Below are positions 29,211 through 38,934 of a stretch of 45,803 nucleotides of DNA, piece after piece. The translations under genes were made by a program, and so were the position numbers. This DNA is from Bacillota bacterium (GTDB taxonomy: Bacteria > Bacillota_I > Bacilli_A > Erysipelotrichales > Erysipelotrichaceae), in contig JAQXNC010000103.1 in assembly GCA_029097145.1 (NCBI GenBank), positions 1 to 45,803 of the forward strand, read 5' to 3'. The number at the start of each line of letters is the position of its first letter. The stretch's first letter is position 1. The notes beneath the pieces were generated by a model. That model was not told where the DNA came from. It did no database searches and was given only the letters and a program-made list of their open reading frames with translations.

Positions 29211-30298
29211 ATTTCTGGACCTTTAAGTTCACGATTAAGAAGATATTCATAACGTTTTTCATCAAAGAGCGATGCATATAAAGCAGTAGCTTTATATTCA
29301 ATCTCTTTAGCCTTTGGAGGTAATTTTTTGAACTGAGTAATTACGTCTATATCCTTTGATTTAAGATATTTGATCACCTCACGTCCTTTGTCATTGAATC
29401 CTAATACTCTTATATAGTTAAAGTCAGTATTTTCAAGATCATTCTTTTTAATGCCGAGCATTATCTTTAAAAGAATACGTTGAATTCTGGATTGGGTATA
29501 TCTTCTTGAAGTACAATGGCTTATAAAGTCATTATATTCAGTATATTTATAGGCATTATCGATCAGAACCTTTTCAATGCCTTCTGATACCATATGAATT
29601 TCCTTTAAATATTCTCTTGAAGCTGTCAGCAGTATTCTTCTTAGATAAGGATATAAATCTTCAATAAAGACTGGGTATGGTATATCAGAAGGAGTTGCAT
29701 GATGATAGTCTAAACCTTCTTTAATCGCTTTTCTTATTGCACTGGCACTTGCAATTTCATTCAGTTCAGAAGAATGATAGTGATTGGTTCTTGCGATAGA
29801 GACTGGTTTAATATCTTTATCTCGTAATGCTTTCAGATATGATATGGCCAGAATATCATTTGGATAGAAGGAATCACTTAATAGTGATATGGCTTTTGGA
29901 TATGACAGACCTTCTTTCATGATTTCTTTAAGATTGTCTGGATTAATCTCGACAGAAGCAACTTCCATAAGGCCTTCAAGATCGTTGGTTTCAGAACCAA
30001 AACATAGTGAATTGATCTGACACTTGTTTAAGATTTCAACTGCTCCTTTAGCAAATACACTGGCACTTTGTGTTGCGTATACAAATGGCAATTCAATCAC
30101 AAGGTCAATACCATTATCCAATGCTGTTTTGGCTTTGGCAAATTTATCCATGACACTTAGATCACCGCGTTCAGTATAGTTTCCAGACATAATGGCGATG
30201 ATGGCATCAGGATTAGTCAATCTTCTGGCTTCTTTTATATGATGTATATGTCCGTTGTGAAAAGGATTATATTCAACTACAATACCGCATAAATTCAT
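29192..30298 (-). CDS. tmcAL: tRNA(Met) cytidine acetate ligase (TmcAL)
   Basis: CGIVVEYNPFHNGHIHHIKEARR, IMSGNYTERGDLSVMDKFAKAKTALDNGIDLVIELPFVYATQSA. Confidence 0.95.
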   Translation of the reverse strand: MNLCGIVVEYNPFHNGHIHHIKEARRLTNPDAIIAIMSGNYTERGDLSVMDKFAKAKTALDNGIDLVIELPFVYATQSASVFAKGAVEILNKCQINSLCFGSETNDLEGLMEVASVEINPDNLKEIMKEGLSYPKAISLLSDSFYPNDILAISYLKALRDKDIKPVSIARTNHYHSSELNEIASASAIRKAIKEGLDYHHATPSDIPYPVFIEDLYPYLRRILLTASREYLKEIHMVSEGIEKVLIDNAYKYTEYNDFISHCTSRRYTQSRIQRILLKIMLGIKKNDLENTDFNYIRVLGFNDKGREVIKYLKSKDIDVITQFKKLPPKAKEIEYKATALYASLFDEKRYEYLLNRELKGPEIKTEVM

Positions 30299-30304
30299 GG
30301 TTTA

Positions 30305-30340
30305 ATTATAATTGACTTTCAAAAGAGTGTAAACTATAAT
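30305..30340. promoter_or_regulatory. Interleaved divergent promoters for tmcAL (-) and yceD (+)
   Basis: Plus: TTGACT 30312-30317, 17 bp, TATAAT 30335-30340. Minus: TTTACA (30328-30333), 17 bp, TATAAT (30305-30310). Confidence 0.8.
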
Positions 30341-30351
30341 AGTAAGGCGCT

Positions 30352-30846
30352 ATGATTATTACAAGAAGAGAACTGTTCAATTTAAAGGGTCATAAGATAG
30401 TTGATTATCATCTCGATAATGAATTATTTGATGATAATATCTATCTTAGAGAGTTAAAGAACGTCGATGCCAGAATAGACATCAGTTATAACCCTTTAGA
30501 TGAACTGACAGCACATCTTGAAATAAGTGGTGATATGATATGTCCATGCGCGATTACACTTGAAGATGTCGAAGTTCCATTCAATATCAGCGAAGATACT
30601 GAACTGGTATTTGAAGAGAAGGAAGATGCCTATCTTGTGGAAAATCAACTGGATATAAAGGACTTTATTTTAGCATTTATTTTACCCGAAGTACCAATAA
30701 AGGTTGTAAAAAATGGAAAAATAGAGTATCCTAGAGGGGATGGCTGGAGAGTCATGACCGAAGAGACTTATAGACGACTTAAGGATGAAGAAATCGATCC
30801 CCGTCTAGCAAAGCTGAAAGAATATAAATTTGATGAGGAGGAATAA
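30352..30846 (+). CDS. YceD family (DUF177) protein
   Basis: 164 aa directly upstream of rpm[23 protein letters not shown] motif. Confidence 0.9.
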   Translation: MIITRRELFNLKGHKIVDYHLDNELFDDNIYLRELKNVDARIDISYNPLDELTAHLEISGDMICPCAITLEDVEVPFNISEDTELVFEEKEDAYLVENQLDIKDFILAFILPEVPIKVVKNGKIEYPRGDGWRVMTEETYRRLKDEEIDPRLAKLKEYKFDEEE

Positions 30847-30848
30847 AG

Positions 30849-30995
30849 ATGGCTGTTCAACAGAGAAGAAATTCTAAGACACGTAAGGCAAAGAGAAGAA
30901 CTCACTACAAATTAACTGCACCTGCAATCGTAAAGTGCCCAGCTTGTGGTGAATACAAATTAGCACATAGACAGTGTGCTTGCGGACACAAATAA
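30849..30995 (+). CDS. rpmF: 50S ribosomal protein L32
   Basis: 48 aa [48 protein letters not shown]; zinc-binding CxxC/CxC pair; too short for the ORF track. Confidence 0.97.
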   Translation: MAVQQRRNSKTRKAKRRTHYKLTAPAIVKCPACGEYKLAHRQCACGHK

Positions 30996-31016
30996 TCAAT
31001 TAAGATTAGATAAATA

Positions 31017-31038
31017 ACTGCTGAAATAAGCAGTTTTT
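31017..31038 (+). terminator. Intrinsic terminator (first of tandem pair)
   Basis: ACTGCT GAAATA AGCAGT TTTT. Confidence 0.8.
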
Positions 31039-31051
31039 ATTTTGGTTTATC

Positions 31052-31077
31052 AGAGAGTTGGAATATGCTCTCTTTTT
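31052..31077 (+). terminator. Intrinsic terminator (second of tandem pair)
   Basis: AGAGAG TTGGAATATG CTCTCT TTTTT. Confidence 0.7.
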
Positions 31078-31125
31078 TGTTTTTATAACAAAAATATATA
31101 GACAATTTGGGTTATAAGTATCATA

Positions 31126-31165
31126 ATAGTGGTATAAAGTGACATAAAGTGGGGGATAGTGGTAG
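31126..31165 (+). promoter_or_regulatory. Putative MraZ-binding box: four 10-bp direct repeats
   Basis: ATAGTGGTAT|AAAGTGACAT|AAAGTGGGGG|ATAGTGGTAG immediately before ATG 31166. Confidence 0.85.
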
Positions 31166-31600
31166 ATGTTCATTGGAGAATATTCACATAACCTTGATTC
31201 AAAGGGGCGAATAATCATTCCAAGTAAGTTTAGAGACGAACTGAACAATACTTTTATTCTGACAAGAGGCCTTGATGGATGTCTTGCGATATATTCGCTT
31301 GAACAGTGGGACAAGATGTTTGAAAAGATTAATAAACTGCCAACAACCAAAAAGAATGCTCGACAGTATATTAAGATGCTGACATCAAGAGCTACTGAGT
31401 GTACTTTAGATAATCAGGGAAGAATCCAGATTCCATCATTCTTATCTAAATCAGTCAATATTGAAAAGGAATGCGCAATTATCGGTGTTAATGATCACAT
31501 TGAAATCTGGGATCAGAAGACATGGAACAGCTACTATGATGAAGCTAGTGCTAATTTTGAAGAAGTAGCTGAAGAAATCAGCGATCTGTTAATCGAATGA
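31166..31600 (+). CDS. mraZ: Transcriptional regulator MraZ
   Basis: MFIGEYSHNLDSKGRIIIPSKFRDEL ... ECTLDNQGRIQIPSFL. Confidence 0.97.
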   Translation: MFIGEYSHNLDSKGRIIIPSKFRDELNNTFILTRGLDGCLAIYSLEQWDKMFEKINKLPTTKKNARQYIKMLTSRATECTLDNQGRIQIPSFLSKSVNIEKECAIIGVNDHIEIWDQKTWNSYYDEASANFEEVAEEISDLLIE

Positions 31601-32517
31601 AACACTACAGTGTAATGCTTAATGAATGCATAGACATGCTTGAAATTAAGCCAGATGGGATTTATATCGATGGAACATTAGGAAGAGGCGGACATTCAAA
31701 AGAGATTCTGAAACGTCTTGATAAAGGCCTTCTCTATGTATTTGACCTTGATGAAACAGCTATCAGGGAAGCTAAGGAAAGATTGAAGGATTATCAGAAT
31801 GTAGTATATATTCATGATAATTTTGCCAATATGAAAAATTATGTCAATCCAAACAGTGTTGATGGCATATTACTTGATTTAGGAGTGTCATCGCCACAGT
31901 TTGATGATGAGACAAGGGGATTCTCATATCGTTTTGATTCAAGACTCGATATGCGTATGAATCAGGAAGCTCGAGTATCTGCATATGAAGTTGTGAATAA
32001 CTATTCATACGAAGAACTTCTAAGAGTTATTAGAGATTATGGAGAAGAACCATTTGCTTCAAAAATAGCTTCAAATATCGTTAAAAAAAGAGAGATTAAA
32101 CCAGTTGAGACAACATTTGAACTGGTTGATATCATCAAATCTTCAATGAGTGCCAAATACCTTTCAAAAAAAGGTCATCCGGCAAAACAGACATTTCAGG
32201 CACTTAGAATTGAAGTAAATCATGAACTTGATTCACTTAAGGAATTCTTATATGGATTTGATGAAATATTAAAAAAAGATGGAATTGTAGCCATTATTAC
32301 ATTCCATTCTTTGGAAGATAAACTTGTAAAAGCTCGCTTTAATGAATTAAGCAAGATTAAAGTGGATAAACGTATTGCCTATCTGCCAGATCAGATAGAA
32401 AAAGCACCTTATGAATTAATTAATCATAAAGTGATTGTTGCTGGTGATGAAGAATTAAATGAAAATACACGTTCAAAAAGCGCTAAATTAAGAGGAATCA
32501 GAAAAATCAGGGGGTAA
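31597..32517 (+). CDS. rsmH: 16S rRNA (cytosine(1402)-N(4))-methyltransferase RsmH
   Basis: HYSVMLNECIDML, YIDGTLGRGGHSKEIL, GILLDLGVSSPQFDDETRGFSYR. Confidence 0.97.
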   Translation: MKHYSVMLNECIDMLEIKPDGIYIDGTLGRGGHSKEILKRLDKGLLYVFDLDETAIREAKERLKDYQNVVYIHDNFANMKNYVNPNSVDGILLDLGVSSPQFDDETRGFSYRFDSRLDMRMNQEARVSAYEVVNNYSYEELLRVIRDYGEEPFASKIASNIVKKREIKPVETTFELVDIIKSSMSAKYLSKKGHPAKQTFQALRIEVNHELDSLKEFLYGFDEILKKDGIVAIITFHSLEDKLVKARFNELSKIKVDKRIAYLPDQIEKAPYELINHKVIVAGDEELNENTRSKSAKLRGIRKIRG

Positions 32518-32523
32518 ATTATC

Positions 32524-32826
32524 ATGGCTAAGATAATCAGAAAACAGAAAAGAAGAATGAAATTTGAAGGATTTGCTTTACTGTTTTTGGTATTTGCATT
32601 AACTGCAGCTCTATTTTCAACATTATTCATTAGAACGATGAATAATTCTCTTATTATGAAAATTGAGGATATTGAAAAGGAAACGGCCAATCTGATTACT
32701 GAAAATGATAAACTCAATCTAGAAATTCAAAATTTAATAAGTAAAGACCGTGTATATGATATAGCGACAAATGGTGGTCTTGAGCAGAACCAGGATAACG
32801 TAATAAACGTCGTCAAGGGAGAATAA
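32524..32826 (+). CDS. FtsL-like cell division protein
   Basis: 100 aa single-TM plus coiled coil between rsmH and PBP genes. Confidence 0.75.
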   Translation: MAKIIRKQKRRMKFEGFALLFLVFALTAALFSTLFIRTMNNSLIMKIEDIEKETANLITENDKLNLEIQNLISKDRVYDIATNGGLEQNQDNVINVVKGE

Positions 32827-32827
32827 T

Positions 32828-35059
32828 ATGAAAAGAAGCAATCGTATGCTTCTGGTTATTGTGACTTTAATGTTGGCAGCAATGTTTTTGGTAACTGCCA
32901 ACGTTTTTGTTACGGTGATAGGTAAAGTACATTTAAGATCTTTGACTGATCTTGATAAATATGTCGATAGTGTAAGTTATATAAAAGAGAATATCATCGC
33001 TGATAGAGGTATGATTTTTGACGCTAATGGATTAACAGTAGCTCAGGATGAAAAGACCTATAATATAATCTGTTTTATGGATCCAAATCGTGTAGGTGTA
33101 GGTAATAAGGAAGCCTATGTCAAGGATAAGGAATACACCGCAAGAGTACTGTCTTCAATCCTTGAATGTGACGAAACTGCAATCTACAGTATTCTTTTAA
33201 ATGCTTCTAATCTATACCAGACAGAACTTGGTAATTATGGGCGCAATATAAAAGAGGCTACCAAAGAAAAGATTGAGGAATATGAACTACAGGGCGTTGA
33301 GTTTTATGAATCAACACATCGTGCATATCCAATGGGCGATTATTTTGCACCTTATCTTGTAGGATTCTCGCAGGCTGATGAAAATGGTAAACAGGTTGGT
33401 AAAATGGGAGTTGAACAGTATCTTAATGATGAATTAAGTGGTGTTGATGGATATCGTCTTTATCAGGCTGATAAGAATGGTTATATACTGCAGGGTATGA
33501 AAGAAGAAACTGTTGAATCAATAGATGGTTATGATATCTATCTGACTCTTGACAGTGTTATTCAAAACGCTCTTGCGACATCTTTGGAAGAAACGATGAT
33601 TTCTCGTAATGCATCTCGTGCATGGGGTGGAGTAATGGAAATAAAGACTGGTAAGATTCTGGCATGGGGCCAGACACCAACTTTTGACCCTAATAAGATG
33701 GATATTACAGATTACAACAATTTCGGTTCACAGGTCCTCTATGAACCTGGTTCAGTATTTAAGGTATTTGCCTATGCAGCAGCCATTGATTCAGGAGTAT
33801 ATGATGGTAATGCCTATGTAGATTCAGGCCCTTTCTGTTATGTATCTAATGGTAAAGATCCTGTTAGAACATATAACAGTAGTAACTATGGATGTATTAC
33901 CAATTCAGAGTATAAAAATTATGGTTATATTGAATATGACTACGGTCTGATTCTTTCTTCAAATACAATAACCAGCAGTATTATTACTGATCTGATTACA
34001 CCAGATGTTTACCGCAGTTATCTTGATAGCTTTGGATTCTTTAAACGCGTTAATACCGATGGTATAGCTGAACTTGTTGGTAATATTAATTTTAATGAAC
34101 CTGTAGAAAAACTGACCGTCACATACGGTCATGGCTTAACAGTTACAATGCTGGAACTGATGCAGGCTTATACTGCAATCTTTGGTAATGGCGAAATGAT
34201 AAAACCATACTTTATTGATAAGATTGTTGATGGCTATGATTCTAATAAAGTAATATATGAAGGGTCAAGAGAAGTTGTATCTAATCCTATCAGTGAGAGC
34301 ACAGCTAAAACACTACAGAATATACTTGAAAGAGTTGTGTCTGATGAAATAGGTACTGCCAGATTTTATGCGGTTGATGGTATGAAAATCATGGCAAAAA
34401 CAGGTACAGCACAGCTGGTATCTGAAGATGGAGAATATGATGAGGGTGGTACAACCATTACTTCAGTTATGATTGGATTCCCATATGAAGATCCACAATA
34501 TATGGTATATTATGCCTTCCAGTCAGATTATGATAAGAATAATCATTTCTTTACAGATCCTGTCAAGAGCTTAGTATCCAAGATAGCACTTATCACAAAT
34601 CTTACAAAGACTAATGTATCCGATGCGACGATTGAATCGACTATTGAAGAATATGAAATGCCATCACTTATTAATCACACGACTGATTATGCCTTTGAAA
34701 AGCTTAATGGTATTTCAGATGATGTGGTGATTGTTGGAGATGGAAATATCTTATTGAATCAGTATCCAGAAGCAGGTGATAGGGTATATACTGGTGAGAA
34801 AATATTCCTATTAACCAGCGATGATGGTTCTTTCGAAATGATGGATCTGACTTCATGGAGCCGTAAGGAAGTTATGCAGTTGTGGAATATCAGTGGTGTA
34901 GCTTTCAAACTTGATGGTTATGGTCTTGTAACTGAACAGTCAATAATTCCTGGAACATATGTCTCTAGGAATGACATTATCGAAGTTAAATTTGATAATC
35001 TGAAAGACCCAAATGCAGGTAATGTCAATATTCCTGAAGAGAATAATTCAGATGAATAG
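32828..35059 (+). CDS. Class B penicillin-binding protein with C-terminal PASTA region
   Basis: EPGSVFKVF (SxxK), LSSNT (SxN), MAKTGTAQ (KTG); 743 aa, dcw location. Confidence 0.93.
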   Translation: MKRSNRMLLVIVTLMLAAMFLVTANVFVTVIGKVHLRSLTDLDKYVDSVSYIKENIIADRGMIFDANGLTVAQDEKTYNIICFMDPNRVGVGNKEAYVKDKEYTARVLSSILECDETAIYSILLNASNLYQTELGNYGRNIKEATKEKIEEYELQGVEFYESTHRAYPMGDYFAPYLVGFSQADENGKQVGKMGVEQYLNDELSGVDGYRLYQADKNGYILQGMKEETVESIDGYDIYLTLDSVIQNALATSLEETMISRNASRAWGGVMEIKTGKILAWGQTPTFDPNKMDITDYNNFGSQVLYEPGSVFKVFAYAAAIDSGVYDGNAYVDSGPFCYVSNGKDPVRTYNSSNYGCITNSEYKNYGYIEYDYGLILSSNTITSSIITDLITPDVYRSYLDSFGFFKRVNTDGIAELVGNINFNEPVEKLTVTYGHGLTVTMLELMQAYTAIFGNGEMIKPYFIDKIVDGYDSNKVIYEGSREVVSNPISESTAKTLQNILERVVSDEIGTARFYAVDGMKIMAKTGTAQLVSEDGEYDEGGTTITSVMIGFPYEDPQYMVYYAFQSDYDKNNHFFTDPVKSLVSKIALITNLTKTNVSDATIESTIEEYEMPSLINHTTDYAFEKLNGISDDVVIVGDGNILLNQYPEAGDRVYTGEKIFLLTSDDGSFEMMDLTSWSRKEVMQLWNISGVAFKLDGYGLVTEQSIIPGTYVSRNDIIEVKFDNLKDPNAGNVNIPEENNSDE

Positions 35060-35097
35060 TGTTTTATATTAAATTAGAGAGTGGTATAATTTGTTTT

Positions 35098-36069
35098 ATG
35101 AAAAGTTATATGTTGATTTTGTTTTTAGGATTTGTGCTTTCACTGGTTGTGGTACTGGTGTTGATGCCATTTTATATAAAATTATTGCATCGTTTAAAAT
35201 ATAATCAGTCAGTAAGTGAATATGCATTGGATGAATATAAGAATAAGGCAGCTACTCCAATTATGGGAGGATTGCTATTTGTAATTATTCCGGTTCTGGT
35301 AACTCTTGTAATTGATACCAAAATCGTTAATGATCCATTATCAGTAATGGTTATTTTGTCTTATCTGTTATTCTGTCTTGTAGGTTTCCTTGATGATATT
35401 CTGATTATTATCAACAAGGATAATAAGGGTTTAAGTCCAAAACTAAAGATGCTGATGCAGATTGTCTTTGCAGCCTTAATCTATTTTGCATATCGTAATT
35501 ATTTGATTACTTCAATACATCTGCCGTTAATCAATATTGATATTCCATTAGGTTTTGTTTACAGTATTTTCATGGTTTTTGTTTATTGCGCAGAATCAAA
35601 CGCTGTTAATTTTACTGATGGTATGGATGGATTATGTTCAGGTGTATCGCTGATTTCGTTAATTCCATTTTTGGTTTTTGCGATTAATGGTAACAAATAT
35701 GATCTGGCTATTCTGATTGTTTCAATCATGGGTGCACTGATCGGTTATCTTAGATACAATTTTTATCCTGCTAGTATATTTATGGGAGATAGTGGATCAC
35801 TGGCACTTGGAGCTCTTTTTGCCTCGATTGCCATCGCTTTAAATAAAGAAATTGCCCTTATTTTTGTCGGTGGTGTTTTTGTCTACGAAATGCTTTGTGT
35901 ATGTATACAGCAGATTGCTGTTAGAGTATTTAAGAGAAGGGTATTCAGATATACACCGATACATTATGCATTTGTATTACGTGGAATGAAAGAGAAAAAA
36001 GTGGTTGTCATGTTTTATGGGATGGCTGCAATCTTTTCTTTAATAGGTTTTGTGATTGGAGTGATATAG
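35098..36069 (+). CDS. mraY: Phospho-N-acetylmuramoyl-pentapeptide transferase MraY
   Basis: ATPIMGGLLF, SNAVNFTDGMDGLCSG, FMGDSGSLALG. ATG 35098 preferred over the ORF-track start 35059. Confidence 0.94.
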   Translation: MKSYMLILFLGFVLSLVVVLVLMPFYIKLLHRLKYNQSVSEYALDEYKNKAATPIMGGLLFVIIPVLVTLVIDTKIVNDPLSVMVILSYLLFCLVGFLDDILIIINKDNKGLSPKLKMLMQIVFAALIYFAYRNYLITSIHLPLINIDIPLGFVYSIFMVFVYCAESNAVNFTDGMDGLCSGVSLISLIPFLVFAINGNKYDLAILIVSIMGALIGYLRYNFYPASIFMGDSGSLALGALFASIAIALNKEIALIFVGGVFVYEMLCVCIQQIAVRVFKRRVFRYTPIHYAFVLRGMKEKKVVVMFYGMAAIFSLIGFVIGVI

Positions 36070-37371
36070 TTGAAAGCACTGGTTATTGGAGCGGCACTAA
36101 GTGGAATTGCCGTATCAAAACTTTTATCTTCAAAGGGCTACGAAGTCTATCTGACTGATGCAAGAGAAATCAGCAGTAAATCTGAACTTGAAAGATTAGG
36201 TATCAGAGTCTATGATATGGGGCACCCAGATTTATTAAAAGAAATTGAATATGACATTATTGTTAAGAATCCAGGGATTAAATATTCAGTACCTTTTGTC
36301 AAGTATTTTAAAGATAAAGGATATAAACTACTAAACGAAATAGAAGTAGCTTCATCATATGTCAGATATAATTATGGAGCTATTACTGGTACCAATGGTA
36401 AAACTACTACAACGACATTGCTGGGTGAATTTCTTAAAACCAAAAACACCAATAATGGTCCTGCGGGTAATATTGGTTTGCCTTTGAGCGATATAGTCAT
36501 GAATCATCCTTGTGAAGAGCTGGATATTGCGGTTGAAATCGCTGCTTTTCAGTTGCTTGGATGTGAAAAGTTTCATCCAGTAGTTAGTGTCTGTATGAAT
36601 CTGACACCTGATCATGTCGACTACTTTGGTGATGTAGATGCCTATTATGAAGCTAAAATGCTGGTATATAAGAATCAAAGAGATGATGACTGGTTCCTTT
36701 TGAATGTTGATGATGATAATGTTGTCAGATTTGCCAAGGATATTAAATGTCAAACAGTGACCTTTTCTCTTAAGAAAGATGCCGATTTAATGGTTAAGGA
36801 TGGTACGGTCACACTCTTTAATGAAAAGTTATTTGATGTAAAAGATTTGAAACTGCCTGGTAGACATAATCTGCAGAATACTATGGTAGCTGCAGCCATG
36901 GCTAAAAGAATGGGTGTTAAATCTTCAGATATTGAAAATGTCATCAGGGGTTTCAATGGCGTTAAACATCGTCTTGAATTTATTGAAGAAATCGATGGTG
37001 TTCGATATTACAATGATTCTAAGGGTACAAATCCCGATTCGACAATGGTTGCGCTTGAAGCTTTTGATGATAATGTAATTCTTTTGGCAGGTGGTTATGA
37101 CAAGAAGACTGGATTTGATTCAATCAAGCCTTATCTTCATCATGTTAAAAAGATGATGGTTTTTGGAGCTACTAAATATCAGATTAAGGAATTATATCCC
37201 GATGCGATAGTGTGTGATACAATGGCTGAAGCTATCGATATTGCACATAAAGAAGCTGTATCGGGTGATGTGGTATTATTGTCACCAATGTGTGCCAGCT
37301 GGGATCAGTTTAATAATTTTGAAGAAAGAGGAGATCAGTTTGCGTCTATTGTCAGAGAACTTAAATCTTAA
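36070..37371 (+). CDS. murD: UDP-N-acetylmuramoylalanine-D-glutamate ligase MurD
   Basis: AITGTNGKTTTTTLLGEFL, GPAGNIGLPLSD, YNDSKGTNPDSTMVALEAF; TTG start. Confidence 0.95.
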   Translation: MKALVIGAALSGIAVSKLLSSKGYEVYLTDAREISSKSELERLGIRVYDMGHPDLLKEIEYDIIVKNPGIKYSVPFVKYFKDKGYKLLNEIEVASSYVRYNYGAITGTNGKTTTTTLLGEFLKTKNTNNGPAGNIGLPLSDIVMNHPCEELDIAVEIAAFQLLGCEKFHPVVSVCMNLTPDHVDYFGDVDAYYEAKMLVYKNQRDDDWFLLNVDDDNVVRFAKDIKCQTVTFSLKKDADLMVKDGTVTLFNEKLFDVKDLKLPGRHNLQNTMVAAAMAKRMGVKSSDIENVIRGFNGVKHRLEFIEEIDGVRYYNDSKGTNPDSTMVALEAFDDNVILLAGGYDKKTGFDSIKPYLHHVKKMMVFGATKYQIKELYPDAIVCDTMAEAIDIAHKEAVSGDVVLLSPMCASWDQFNNFEERGDQFASIVRELKS

Positions 37372-38899
37372 TGATAAATATACATTGATTGAAGACAATT
37401 CCTTATCTTTTAAAGATAAGGTTTTTTCTCTTTATAGCGAAGATACATTGAGAGATCTTTTTTGTGAAGATATACCTGATTTTAAACATGATGAGCTAGA
37501 ATATTTCAAAAATCTTCTTGAAGAAATAATGTCAAAAAAACTTAAAGTACTGATCGTATCTGACTATGATTGTGATGGAGTACTGGCACTTGTGATATTC
37601 TCAAGGCTGCTTGATAATTTAAAAATTGACTATAAATACTATATACCATCAAGAATAAAGGAAGGGTATGGACTTAATGATACAATTGTCGATCGTGCAA
37701 TCAAGTATCATTTTGATGTTTTGATTACCATTGATAACGGGGTTTCAGCCATAGATCAGTTAAAGAAACTTAAGGAAAACGGAATCAGAACTGTTGTGAT
37801 TGATCATCATGAATATACGAATAGACCAGATACCGATGTCTTTTTGCATCCTTTTATATTTGATGATTATTATCACTATATGTGTTCAGGAGCCCTGACA
37901 TTAATGATTTCAAGAGCATATATGATGGATGATTACTCGGTAGTTCTGGCTATGATAACTGTGTTATCTGATGTCATGAAAGTTTATGGGGTCAATCGTC
38001 AGATACTTAAGTCTGGTATTAAAATTTTGAATGAGCAAAGATACTTACCAATCGTCAATATTCTTGATAAGGAAACATATTCATATGGAGATATGAGTTT
38101 TGGTGTAATTCCTAAAATTAATGCCATATCTAGAATGGATCACATGACCAATGTCAATATTCTGGTTAAGTACTTTATGGATCTTGATCATGATAATCGT
38201 GATACAGCATTACAGATTGAAAAGATTAATAATCTGCGTAAGGATTTAAGTACAGCGATGTGTGAAAAAGGTCTAAAAATGATTAAAGAGAATAATACAA
38301 TAAATGTAATCTATGATAATGAATTTCATGAAGGTTTATGTGGGATTGCGGCTAATAAAATAGTGTCTTCGACATCAAAACCAGCAATAGTAATGGCTCT
38401 TACAAATGGTATTTATAAAGGATCTGGAAGATCGATAGATGGAATTAATCTATATGAGAGTTTAAAAAAATATGATGGATATCTGGCTTTTGGTGGTCAT
38501 GAAAAGGCTGTGGGTCTATCGATAAATAAGGATAAACTTGATAATTTTATTGATTATATCAATAATCTGAATGTAGATTATAAACCGAGTAAGAAAAAGC
38601 TAATCAGAATTGGAATGGATGATTTGACATATGATAATATCATGTTTCTTGAATCTCTTAAGCCATTTGGTGAAGGGTTTGCAGAACCGCTTTTCTATAT
38701 TGAAAAACCGGTTATTAAAAGCTGTTTCATGATTAAAAATTTATATCCAAAATATACACTGGCAAACGGAATCGAAGCCATTTCGTTTGATTCGAGGCTG
38801 AAAGTTCAAAGTTGTGAAGGATTTATTGGTAATATTGAGTTAAATAACTACAGGAATCGCATTAAAATCAATATCAGTCTAAAAGAGATTGTGCTATAA
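37340..38899 (+). CDS. DHH/DHHA1 family phosphoesterase, RecJ-like exonuclease
   Basis: SDYDCDGVLALVIF, TVVIDHHEYTNR, GGHEKAVGLSI; likely start TTG 37340 with SD AGAGGAG (ORF-track start 37214 lies within murD). Confidence 0.88.
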   Translation: MRLLSENLNLNDKYTLIEDNSLSFKDKVFSLYSEDTLRDLFCEDIPDFKHDELEYFKNLLEEIMSKKLKVLIVSDYDCDGVLALVIFSRLLDNLKIDYKYYIPSRIKEGYGLNDTIVDRAIKYHFDVLITIDNGVSAIDQLKKLKENGIRTVVIDHHEYTNRPDTDVFLHPFIFDDYYHYMCSGALTLMISRAYMMDDYSVVLAMITVLSDVMKVYGVNRQILKSGIKILNEQRYLPIVNILDKETYSYGDMSFGVIPKINAISRMDHMTNVNILVKYFMDLDHDNRDTALQIEKINNLRKDLSTAMCEKGLKMIKENNTINVIYDNEFHEGLCGIAANKIVSSTSKPAIVMALTNGIYKGSGRSIDGINLYESLKKYDGYLAFGGHEKAVGLSINKDKLDNFIDYINNLNVDYKPSKKKLIRIGMDDLTYDNIMFLESLKPFGEGFAEPLFYIEKPVIKSCFMIKNLYPKYTLANGIEAISFDSRLKVQSCEGFIGNIELNNYRNRIKINISLKEIVL

Positions 38900-38934
38900 T
38901 TTAAGTGTTTTTATTAAGAAATGAGGTTAATAAA

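Noticed and set aside
36355-36753. 132-aa minus-strand ORF
   Set aside because: Lies entirely antisense inside murD, no SD or recognisable domain; shadow ORF.
37214-37339. 42-codon N-terminal extension of the RecJ-like ORF
   Set aside because: Lies within the murD reading region and does not look like RecJ; TTG 37340 has an SD (AGAGGAG) and gives a natural N-terminus.
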